Virus record (IMG/VR): IMGVR_UViG_3300031227_003385
Location: 1 to 23,900 of that record
DNA: 23,900 nucleotides
Strand: one strand, 5' to 3'
Source: a virus
Position numbers and translations under genes: made by a program. Shown piece after piece: positions 14,570 through 21,233 of this stretch (its first letter is position 1; every line of letters starts with the position of its first letter). Below the pieces are notes generated by a model. The model was not told the origin of the DNA. It saw only the letters and a program-made list of their open reading frames with translations, and made no database searches.

Positions 14570-14578
14570 AATAGAAAT
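14562..14578 (+). pseudogene. 5' stub of a gene interrupted by the HNH insertion
   Basis: An ATG at 14562 overlaps the stop of the preceding gene and reads M-A-K-I-E up to the 11-bp repeat at 14568-14578. On the other side of the insertion the second copy of the repeat continues I-V-K-V-T-A-stop, ending at 15214 with an ATGA overlap into the gp10-like gene. Joining at the repeat gives an 11-codon frame. This may be a leader peptide, or the ends of a longer gene whose middle was lost. It is inference from the repeats; the frame is too short to be convincing by itself. Confidence 0.35.
14568..14578. repeat. 11-bp direct repeat, left of HNH gene
   Basis: AAAATAGAAAT here recurs at 15185-15195, and the two copies bracket the antisense HNH gene. 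The repeat could be a duplication or short homology formed when the endonuclease gene was inserted. It is AT-rich, so chance remains possible. Confidence 0.5.
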
Positions 14579-14590
14579 GACGCTCAAAAC

Positions 14591-15145
14591 TTATATATGC
14601 ACCCAATTTGTTCTTTTTTTTATGCGGCCTATTTCTGACTGTCCTACGTTGTGCTTTTCCGCTAAAAAACGGTATGTTGTTCCGTTATTAAGAGCCTCTC
14701 GTATTTCTATCACGTCTGCTTCTGTTAGCTTCGCGGATGGATTTTTTGAACCATTACGATTATATGATCTGTTTTTCAACTTCATGTCTTTAATATTATC
14801 TAATTGTGTGCCAAGAAACAAATGTTCTGGATTTACACATGATGGATTATCGCATTTATGGAGAACACAAACACCATGATAGTTTTCTTTCATTTTTGGA
14901 ATATGGCCATGATGTATTCCATAGCTAAAACGGTGGGCTTTATATCTTACGCCATTTTTATTAAAGACTCCATACCCACCAGTTTTGGACTTAGAGGCTG
15001 TCCAAAGCCAACAACCATTAATGTTGTCTTTATCAACTTTCGCCCAAAAAGAACAGTGCGTGGAGCAATGATTGTCGGTTGCGTTTTTTGGGCTAAACAA
15101 CACCTTGCAATATTTACAAGGCTTTCTTTTAAAATGATTTGGCAT
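14591..15145 (-). CDS. HNH homing endonuclease
   Basis: This encodes 184 residues and is the only convincing minus-strand gene in the window. An N-terminal zinc knuckle (C10, C13, C27, C31) is followed by CWLWTASKSKTGGYGVF, the standard opening of phage HNH_3-type endonucleases. The catalytic region has H96, N105 and H108 in VLHKCDNPSCVNPEHLFLGT. The C-terminal part (about 119-184) is a DNA-binding domain with a helix-turn-helix (YRFLAEKHNVGQSEIGRI). TAAGGAGTC (reverse strand, 15151-15159) is its ribosome-binding site. Such genes spread by cutting alleles that lack them. The plus-strand frames opposite it are shadows. Confidence 0.93.
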   Translation of the reverse strand: MPNHFKRKPCKYCKVLFSPKNATDNHCSTHCSFWAKVDKDNINGCWLWTASKSKTGGYGVFNKNGVRYKAHRFSYGIHHGHIPKMKENYHGVCVLHKCDNPSCVNPEHLFLGTQLDNIKDMKLKNRSYNRNGSKNPSAKLTEADVIEIREALNNGTTYRFLAEKHNVGQSEIGRIKKRTNWVHI

Positions 15146-15172
15146 ATTATGACTCCTTATAAGTTTTTAAAT

Positions 15173-15201
15173 ATTATAATACACAAAATAGAAATTGTCA
15201 A
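15173..15201 (-). promoter_or_regulatory. consensus sigma70 promoter for the HNH gene
   Basis: On the minus strand, TTGACA (15196-15201) and TATAAT (15173-15178) are separated by exactly 17 bp, a perfect consensus promoter, with the HNH ribosome-binding site about 14 bp beyond the -10. The -35 abuts the ribosome-binding site of the gp10-like gene on the other strand. The right direct repeat lies inside the spacer. Confidence 0.88.
15185..15195. repeat. 11-bp direct repeat, right of HNH gene
   Basis: This is the second copy of AAAATAGAAAT (first at 14568-14578). It lies within the spacer of the HNH promoter and 15 bp before the gp10-like start codon. Confidence 0.5.
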
Positions 15202-15210
15202 GGTGACGGC

Positions 15211-16614
15211 ATGAAAATTGAGCTGCCATTTGTGGGTGGCGCATATACCGCAAGATCAAAGAACCTGAGCGCCCAGGAATGTCAAAATTTTTACGTTGAG
15301 ATCGACAAGGAAGGCGGTAAAAATATTGTCTCCCTGATCGGTACACCTGGCATGAAATTGTGGAAAAACGTGGCTAATGGTGGAGAACTGAGAGCCGGTG
15401 GCTTGCATGTGATGGGTGAGTATCTTTATTCTGTTATTGACAAAACTATTTACCGGATAAGCAAGACAAAGGTTGTGACAAATTTAGGCGACATCAACAC
15501 ATCAACGGGTCAAGTTTGGATGGGTAACAACGGCACGTATGTCGTTATCGTTGACGGTGAGGATGGATGGTACATATCAGGCACGACATTGACACAAATC
15601 ACTGACGCGAGCTTTCCGACTCCGGCAGGGATGGACTATCAGGACGGTTTCTGGCTGGTCCTTAAAAAAGACACAGACGAGATATATTATAACACGTCTG
15701 CTGATGATCCAACGGCATGGGACGCGACCGACTTCTTTGTCGCTGAGGGTTCAGGCGATAAGATGCGCGGGTTAATATCGAGTAATAGAATTATCAGGAT
15801 GTACGGATTTGAAAGTACTGAAATTTGGTACAAGTCTGCATCCGGTTTTGATAGAAACCCAGGCGGCTTTATGGAGATAGGTTGTGGCTCTGTTGGTTCA
15901 ATATCAGAGATCGAGGGCGTTAATCTATGGCTGGATAACAAAGGCCGTGTGTGTCAAACTGCTGCCCTATCCTACGCGCCTGTTTCCACATATCAAATTG
16001 ATTACCAGCTAAGCAAATTAACCAATAAGGAAAATTCAGTCAGCTATTGTTATTCCCAGGAGGGCCATAATTTTTACGTGCTTACTTTCCCCGATGATAA
16101 TAAGACATTCTGCTACGATATTAAAACCGGATTTTGGCACACCAGAGCCAGCACTATAAGAGACTTGAGACACAATGGTAACTGTCACGCGCTGTTTAAC
16201 GAAAAGAACATTGTGGGCGGGAATGGAGACGGAAACCTGTATGAATATGATCTTGACACATACGCAGACAATGGAATCCCGTTTCGGTCCATAAGATCAG
16301 CCCAGGCAGCACAGAAAGACAAGGGTAACATATTTGTAAATTATTTCGAGCTTGATTTTGAATCAGGCGTGGGCCTTTCTTCCGGTCAGGGTTCGGACCC
16401 TAAAGCCATGCTGGAATATTCCTGGAACGGTGGTCAAACGTGGTCAAACGAGATTTGGGAGGGTATCGGTAAAATAGGAGCATACGCGGATAAAGTCAGG
16501 TTTGATCAGCTAGGATCCGGCTATAACGGGTTTGTGCCACGGATTACGATCAGCGATCCGGTTAAACGAGTAATTATAAACGCTTATCTTGACGGAGAGG
16601 TCGGGTATCACTAA
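15211..16614 (+). CDS. packaged-DNA stabilisation protein, P22 gp10-like
   Basis: This encodes 467 residues, close to the 472 of P22 gp10. It forms the tail hub that plugs the portal channel after gp4-type proteins bind. The N-terminus (FVGGAYTARSKNLSAQECQN) is typical of this family, as are SLIGTPGMKLW near residue 45 and AGGLHVMGEYLYSVI. Repeated beta-propeller-like strands run through the middle (FPTPAGMDYQDGFWLVL, GRVCQTAALSYAPVSTYQI, TFCYDIKTGFWHTRAS). The C-terminal SWNGGQTWSNEIWEGIG also matches. AGGTGA (15201-15206) is the ribosome-binding site, lying beside the antisense HNH promoter, so HNH transcription could interfere here. Confidence 0.9.
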   Translation: MKIELPFVGGAYTARSKNLSAQECQNFYVEIDKEGGKNIVSLIGTPGMKLWKNVANGGELRAGGLHVMGEYLYSVIDKTIYRISKTKVVTNLGDINTSTGQVWMGNNGTYVVIVDGEDGWYISGTTLTQITDASFPTPAGMDYQDGFWLVLKKDTDEIYYNTSADDPTAWDATDFFVAEGSGDKMRGLISSNRIIRMYGFESTEIWYKSASGFDRNPGGFMEIGCGSVGSISEIEGVNLWLDNKGRVCQTAALSYAPVSTYQIDYQLSKLTNKENSVSYCYSQEGHNFYVLTFPDDNKTFCYDIKTGFWHTRASTIRDLRHNGNCHALFNEKNIVGGNGDGNLYEYDLDTYADNGIPFRSIRSAQAAQKDKGNIFVNYFELDFESGVGLSSGQGSDPKAMLEYSWNGGQTWSNEIWEGIGKIGAYADKVRFDQLGSGYNGFVPRITISDPVKRVIINAYLDGEVGYH

Positions 16615-17321
16615 TGAGTCAAAAAGATCCACCATTCTTAGAACCGATTAAAAAAACACTTACGTTCAACGATCCGTGGTTTGAATGGTTCAGGGAAGTC
16701 CAAACCAACATGAACACGTTGATTCTTGATGATGGTGTCAAGGATAACATTCCTGTGTTTGACGGCGCTGGTGGGCTTGAGGACAGCGGAAAGGCGATCC
16801 CTGATGGCGCGGTGGTTGGTACCACTGACTTTCAGACTCTTTCAAATAAGATCATAACGGCCCCTGTTGTCACAAATGGTGTGTTTACTTCCCCGACTTT
16901 GGTTGATCCTATACTTTTCGGTCTGCTTGCCGATATGCCATTGGGCCTTAATGCGGCACTTGAAATGGTCAACGTTTATGGTCACAAGGTAACAATTGTT
17001 AACCATACTGCAGATGTAACATTGACGGTATCTGACCTAAGAAAAGTACACATATTTGATTGTTCTGTTGGGGAAAGAGCGGTTACATTACCGAGCGTTG
17101 CGGCCAGTAATTTAGGCGAGTGGGTAGAGTTTGCCAGGACCGGAGCTTACAGGCTGAGAATATTCGCGGCCGATTCTGATCAAATCATGGACAGTAAGGC
17201 CGGTGGAAGCGTTGAGAGCTTTGATACGGTGCATTCATTGCACAGGATAGGTTTGAGACTTTTAGAAGCTGCAAAGTGGTGGTTTGGGTTTGAAAACTTT
17301 GGAGTATGGGCTACGAGGTGA
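16614..17321 (+). CDS. tail fibre/appendage protein
   Basis: This encodes 235 residues. An N-terminal FNDPWFEWFREVQTNMNTL segment may attach to the tail. It is followed by VFDGAGGLEDSGKAI and GTTDFQTLSNKIITAPVVTN, a phrase pattern common in phage fibre shafts (TDxQTLxNKxI). The C-terminal half is beta-rich with DLRKVHIFDCSVGERAVTLP and a terminal WWFGFENFGVW, resembling small fibre head domains. It overlaps the gp10-like stop by one base (TAATG). In P22 this position holds the gp26 needle; this protein looks more fibre-like than needle-like. Confidence 0.65.
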   Translation: MSQKDPPFLEPIKKTLTFNDPWFEWFREVQTNMNTLILDDGVKDNIPVFDGAGGLEDSGKAIPDGAVVGTTDFQTLSNKIITAPVVTNGVFTSPTLVDPILFGLLADMPLGLNAALEMVNVYGHKVTIVNHTADVTLTVSDLRKVHIFDCSVGERAVTLPSVAASNLGEWVEFARTGAYRLRIFAADSDQIMDSKAGGSVESFDTVHSLHRIGLRLLEAAKWWFGFENFGVWATR

Positions 17322-17324
17322 ATT

Positions 17325-17522
17325 ATGAAAAGATTAATTTTAGTTTTAGTATTTATGATGATTACGGCGCTTTCATTTGCTGATGTAACCTATACGATTA
17401 AGCGGGTTACACCAGACGGTGATATTATACTTTATACTATTACAGTACCGGACGGAACGGATATTTATGCGGAGGTCGCACCAGTAGTAGAGCCTTTGAT
17501 TATACCGCTAAACCCTCAGTAA
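17325..17522 (+). CDS. small secreted protein with Sec signal peptide
   Basis: This encodes 65 residues. MKRLILVLVFMMITALSFA is a clear Sec leader with likely cleavage after SFA, leaving a 46-residue periplasmic peptide (DVTYTIKRVTPDGDII..., ending PLIIPLNPQ). GAGGTG (17315-17320) precedes the ATG. A phage-encoded periplasmic peptide could affect lysis or superinfection, but no lipobox or known family is visible. The 3' end runs into the remnant of a beta-helix gene read in another frame. Confidence 0.65.
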   Translation: MKRLILVLVFMMITALSFADVTYTIKRVTPDGDIILYTITVPDGTDIYAEVAPVVEPLIIPLNPQ

Positions 17523-17616
17523 CCCCGTTTGAAACTGATTTCGACGGGGTGCCGAGGACAGGCAAATATCCAGGAGATGTACCAGATATAGGAGCGTTTG
17601 AATACACAGGAGAATA
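17523..17616 (+). pseudogene. remnant: C-terminal end of a beta-helix protein
   Basis: No start codon or complete gene lies in this stretch, but the frame beginning at 17525 reads PFETDFDGVPRTGKYPGD then VPDIGAFEYTGE and stops at 17616. The DFDGxPR...DIGAFEY pattern is the standard C-terminal ending of secreted or tail-associated right-handed beta-helix proteins. The same frame continues a little upstream (FDYTAKPSVT) within the end of the secreted-protein gene, but there is no helix body. It is most likely the stump of an appendage gene replaced by recombination. A weak ACCCCGT/ACGGGGT stem (17522-17550) also lies here. Confidence 0.65.
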
Positions 17617-19149
17617 ATGCTATTAATTTTTAAAGTAGGTACAAAATATCCAGATGACCCGACACGAGGATGGCGTGACGGTCAGTTAGTAGATATACGC
17701 CCTGATAATGGTAGGACGAAATGGCCTAACTGTTTCTGTGTTATCAGAACCCCTCATGACTATTGGAAAATGAGAGGTTCAACAGACTGGAAAAGTACGC
17801 AGAAATCTGTGCTTGATTTTAAAAAGCTACTTTGTGTTCCAGACAACACAGGGAAATATCAGTGGGAATTTGGTTATGATGAAAAGACAGCACCACGAAG
17901 AAAGCGAGATAGATTTGTTGATTTTAAAAGACTGCTTGACGACAAGACTATAAGCGCAGCAACATTTGACGGTATCTATGATTTTTCAAAACGCAATAAT
18001 GATATCTATATAGATAAGGATTTAGATTCGTGTCTTCTACATGAAGAAAGTTATAGCAGACTACCTTCTGATTACTATTTACAACATGGGTCAATAACAT
18101 CTGGCACACACCCAATAGGTGCTGGTGAAACCTATGAGACTGTTACGGAATTTGAAGCCGCTATCGGCGCAACGATGACAGGGAATTTAACGGGTGAACA
18201 CAAGGACGAAGAAACCGTAATAGCGGGAGTTGTCACTTTTGATACAAATACAGCAACATATCTTTTAAAACTTACCGCAGCAAGTGGGGCAGAGCATAAC
18301 GGCACTTTTGGCGCAGATACGTGGGAGGCCGGTGATGGGGCAAGAATTACCTACGGGGCTTTTAATAGAATAAATTTTCAAGAAACAGGCTCTATGGATG
18401 ATGTAGAAGTTTCAAACCTGGTGTTAGATATCCAGGCTGCGAGTACGTATGGCATATATTTTAATACAGGGTCATCATCAGGGGTTTATACAGCAAATCG
18501 ATGTGTATTGAAGGGAAGCAGTTCGTCAAGTTATGGTATACGACAAGCTCTTGTAAACACAAGCATTACAAACAACATTGTTTATGATGTAGGGGATAGC
18601 GGTGACGAAGGTGGAATAGTTACATTCACACATAGTCTAACCCAAGATATTTTAAACAATACAGTAATCGGTTGTTATAACGGATTATATCAACAGGACA
18701 ATTTCTACAATCCAGGGGTTTTAACAACTAAAAATAATCTCGTTCAGAACAGTGGAGGCGCGGATTTCGGTGATGCTGGCGCAGGGTTCGGAATAACAGG
18801 CCGTAACGTAAGCGAAGACGCAACAAGCCCCGATGCGGCCTACAGATCAAAAGATCTTCACACAAATTCAGTTTTTAAAAACTACGGGAGTGATGATTAC
18901 CGGCTTGATTCTGGTGGGGATGCAACAAACTTAGCAATAGTTGATGACGGCGAAAACCTCTATGGATCTGGCGTAACAAAAGATGTTGAGGGTACAGCAA
19001 GGGACAACGGAACGCCGTTTTGGATTGGCGCGAGTCATATTGTCGCGGCGGCGGGTGGCAACGCCTACACAGCAAACGGATCAGTAACCCCCACCGGAGC
19101 GCTCGACAGAAAACTAAACATGCTCAGAACACTATCAGGTGAATTATGA
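17617..19149 (+). CDS. tail appendage with beta-helix domain
   Basis: This encodes 510 residues from ATG 17617, preceded by GGAG in the remnant's last codons. The first 150 residues are a separate domain (TRGWRDGQLVDIRPDNG, WPNCFCVIRTPHDYW), possibly a particle-binding or linker head. From about 180 to 430 the sequence has beta-helix character: VEVSNLVLDIQAASTYGIYF, TSITNNIVYDVGD, DILNNTVIGCYNGLY and TTKNNLVQNSG each resemble one coil of a pectate-lyase-like solenoid. Then DVEGTARDNGTPFWIGA matches the usual closing motif. The last 30 residues, GSVTPTGALDRKLNMLRTLSGEL in two halves, repeat the unit found in the protein at 20527. Host-surface recognition or glycan cleavage is the expected role; no catalytic residues can be named. 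Confidence 0.72.
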   Translation: MLLIFKVGTKYPDDPTRGWRDGQLVDIRPDNGRTKWPNCFCVIRTPHDYWKMRGSTDWKSTQKSVLDFKKLLCVPDNTGKYQWEFGYDEKTAPRRKRDRFVDFKRLLDDKTISAATFDGIYDFSKRNNDIYIDKDLDSCLLHEESYSRLPSDYYLQHGSITSGTHPIGAGETYETVTEFEAAIGATMTGNLTGEHKDEETVIAGVVTFDTNTATYLLKLTAASGAEHNGTFGADTWEAGDGARITYGAFNRINFQETGSMDDVEVSNLVLDIQAASTYGIYFNTGSSSGVYTANRCVLKGSSSSSYGIRQALVNTSITNNIVYDVGDSGDEGGIVTFTHSLTQDILNNTVIGCYNGLYQQDNFYNPGVLTTKNNLVQNSGGADFGDAGAGFGITGRNVSEDATSPDAAYRSKDLHTNSVFKNYGSDDYRLDSGGDATNLAIVDDGENLYGSGVTKDVEGTARDNGTPFWIGASHIVAAAGGNAYTANGSVTPTGALDRKLNMLRTLSGEL

Positions 19150-19244
19150 TTAAATGGATTAAAAAATTATTTAGCAAACCACATAAAAAAGGAGAAAAAA
19201 GATGTTACAAGGTAAAGTTAAAGCGTACTTTAAGGCTTGGTTAA
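19146..19244 (+). CDS. possible micro-protein
   Basis: A 32-residue frame begins with an ATGA overlap at the end of the beta-helix gene and reads MIKWIKKLFSKPHKKGEKRC, then basic sequence to a stop at 19244. Short peptides starting MIKWIKKLF are common in phage and bacterial genomes, and the amphipathic start could bind membranes. It overlaps the next gene by 43 bp, and the AAGGAG within it (19189-19194) serves that gene. I see no strong ribosome-binding site of its own. Confidence 0.35.
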   Translation: MIKWIKKLFSKPHKKGEKRCYKVKLKRTLRLG

Positions 19245-19846
19245 ATCTCATTCTGGCCGCTATCAATGCCTGGACGAAATCGACAATGAAACAGCGCAGG
19301 ATCGCAAGGCTTGTGAGATCCGGAATTACACCACAGGGCATACCCACAGATGAGATTTTCGAAGCGCTGAAGATCACAAGGGGTAACGCCACTGAAATGT
19401 TCGGGTTCCTGTCTGCTAAGGTTTTTGACCCACAGGGGAATTTAAAACAGGACCTTGGATTACAGAGCGTTCAGGAAATCACAGCGGTTTTTTCTAAATT
19501 GCTTGTGGATGGCATGATGGACAGCGCGGTATCCGCTGACCTGGATCATTTTAACTTCCACGCTATGGGTTCAGGATCAACCGCCGAAACGGACACGGAA
19601 ACAGCCCTTGTGACTGAGAAGGCTGTTAAACAGGCCGGTTCACAAACGCATGGGGCCACGTCTGAGATTTACCGGAGCGTTAAAACCATGACTGCCACAT
19701 CCTCTTTCGGTGTGCGCGAGCATGGTATATTCAACACCCTGACAGGTGGCACATTGCTTGATAGATCCCTGGTTACTGCCATTGACTTGAATACTGATGA
19801 TGAAGTCGCTTGGACCTATGAATTGACAGTAAATGCAGGTGGTTAA
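19202..19846 (+). CDS. phage structural protein, tail region
   Basis: This encodes 214 residues, with AAGGAG (19189-19194) upstream. A basic N-terminal helix (YFKAWLNLILAAINAWTK) leads into a domain with FNFHAMGSGSTAETDTETAL, SQTHGATSEIYRSVKTM, FGVREHGIFNTLTGGTLLDR and DEVAWTYELTVNAGG. This series of phrases is common to a widespread phage structural family of unknown exact place in the virion, in which the strands GT.LLDRS and TYxLTV close the domain. Location among appendage genes supports a tail role. Confidence 0.68.
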   Translation: MLQGKVKAYFKAWLNLILAAINAWTKSTMKQRRIARLVRSGITPQGIPTDEIFEALKITRGNATEMFGFLSAKVFDPQGNLKQDLGLQSVQEITAVFSKLLVDGMMDSAVSADLDHFNFHAMGSGSTAETDTETALVTEKAVKQAGSQTHGATSEIYRSVKTMTATSSFGVREHGIFNTLTGGTLLDRSLVTAIDLNTDDEVAWTYELTVNAGG

Positions 19847-20533
19847 ATGAAATCTCTCAAATGTTCATGGTCTAAAAAATACATGCTTCCAGAGACGGCC
19901 AGGAAAAACCGGAGCATTGCGGAAGTGCATAAACTCAGGTGTATTAATTCGGCAGATCCGAGCTTGATGCGAAGGCGCGATACTGTCCTGATTACTGGTG
20001 ATGGCGCAAGCTTGCCGGACGATGTTAAGAAGTTTGAATCCTGGGATATGCCTCATGACGTGTATTGCATTAATCGAAGTATGCTTTATTTCCAACGGCC
20101 TATAAATCATTGGGCGGCGGTTGACGCTGAGGAAAGTATGTGGTTTGCCAAGTACCTTAATTCAGACGTCAGGCCGAACGGTCACATGATTTACAGGCAT
20201 ACCATAGGCGTATGTCAGCATGTTTACAACGTGGCGTGGGAAATAGATGCGGAAGATTTAAACGACTATTCAAGCCGTATTTGGGCGGGTAATTCCGGTT
20301 ATTTTGGAATCCTGACAGCCATAGCTATGGGTTACAGCCGGATAATCATAGCGGGTATGCCATTAGACAGAAAGCCCCACTGGTACGAACCAGAGAGCGA
20401 AACGGGGCCGAATTGGATAGGCGCGGCTTACACTCAATGGATGGATTTTAAAATGAAGGTTCCCGAAGCTGACCGGGTGAGATCAATGTCAGGATACAGC
20501 GCTTTTATATTAGGAGAAGCTAAACCGTGTTAA
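19847..20533 (+). CDS. GT42/DUF115-like protein, paralog 3
   Basis: This encodes 228 residues. This copy keeps the clearest form of the family motifs: TGDGASLPDDV (50-60) resembles the GNGPSL nucleotide loop of GT42 sialyltransferases, then CINRSMLYF (74-82). GNSGYFGILTAIAMGYSRI followed by IIAGMPLDRKPHWYEPE (138-174) matches their SGxxxxAxAxxLGYKEIYLSG region. Compared with the paralogs at 9071 and 9663 it ends early, GEAKPC in place of GEPTREWL, where the next gene begins. AGGTGG precedes the ATG. It lies among tail genes, 9.5 kb from the other two. Sugar transfer to virion or cell surface is the favoured guess. Confidence 0.66.
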   Translation: MKSLKCSWSKKYMLPETARKNRSIAEVHKLRCINSADPSLMRRRDTVLITGDGASLPDDVKKFESWDMPHDVYCINRSMLYFQRPINHWAAVDAEESMWFAKYLNSDVRPNGHMIYRHTIGVCQHVYNVAWEIDAEDLNDYSSRIWAGNSGYFGILTAIAMGYSRIIIAGMPLDRKPHWYEPESETGPNWIGAAYTQWMDFKMKVPEADRVRSMSGYSAFILGEAKPC

Positions 20534-21219
20534 CTGGTTCATTACTTCGGAAAATATTAGCACACAGGACCGTGGCTGGCACTATATCACTTGCTGGTAG
20601 CGTTGCAGGTATTTTCAAAACGGTTGCATCAAAGGCCGGAACGCTGTCATTTTCGGGGGCGTATTCTTATATAAAGACAGCCCATTCAAGCGTGACCAAA
20701 GCAGGAGCGCTGGCACTTACCGGAGCGCTGACCTATACGGTTTCATTGTTTCAACAATTATATACCGCTTCGGGCGTCTTGTCTCTTACAGGTGCAATTT
20801 ATAGAAAGATAAACGCGCTCAGAACGAAATCCGGAACCCTGACTCTTTCTGGTGCTATTTCTTACCTGACTGGTAATAGATTTACAGGTGAAGGCTCCTT
20901 GACTCTTTCTGGAATTGTTACAGGGGTAAGAAGCGTTATACAGGTTTCATATACTGCTTCTGGTGCTTTAGGACTGACCGGAAACGCGTTTGACTTACAG
21001 AGGCTTTCCGGCGCATTGGGGTTAGCCGGTGCCTTAACATATGTAGCTAACCCGATAATAAGCCGGTATCATTTTGGGGTGGATAATGTCGGAGCTTCTT
21101 ATATTGGCGATCCTTCGACTGATGGGTCATGGAGGCATATACAAAGCGGAGATAATTTAAACGTAGAAAAGCGCGAGGCTGGCTTGTGGGTTAAGAAAGG
21201 GGCGTTTTTGCCCTCTTAG
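20527..21219 (+). CDS. repeat protein with SGxLxLTGA units, tail-associated
   Basis: This encodes 230 residues from a GTG overlapping the previous stop; AGGAG (20512-20516) is 10 bp upstream. About eight imperfect repeats of 16-23 residues fill residues 12-170, each centred on a (S/A)G-x-L-x-L-(T/S)-G-A core: AGTISLAGS, AGTLSFSGA, AGALALTGA, SGVLSLTGA, SGTLTLSGA, EGSLTLSGI, SGALGLTGN, SGALGLAGA. A distinct C-terminal domain follows (GSWRHIQSGDNLNVEKREAG, LWVKKGAFLP). The alternation of small and aliphatic residues suggests a beta-solenoid or stacked fibre shaft. The same unit closes the beta-helix protein at 17617. Confidence 0.68.
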   Translation: MLTGSLLRKILAHRTVAGTISLAGSVAGIFKTVASKAGTLSFSGAYSYIKTAHSSVTKAGALALTGALTYTVSLFQQLYTASGVLSLTGAIYRKINALRTKSGTLTLSGAISYLTGNRFTGEGSLTLSGIVTGVRSVIQVSYTASGALGLTGNAFDLQRLSGALGLAGALTYVANPIISRYHFGVDNVGASYIGDPSTDGSWRHIQSGDNLNVEKREAGLWVKKGAFLPS

Positions 21220-21233
21220 TTTGGAGATTTAAA

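Noticed and set aside
14562-15214. Plus-strand frames of 105 and 118 codons opposite the HNH gene
   Set aside because: They are shadows of a clear HNH endonuclease; only their outermost codons, next to the direct repeats, may be remnants of a real gene.
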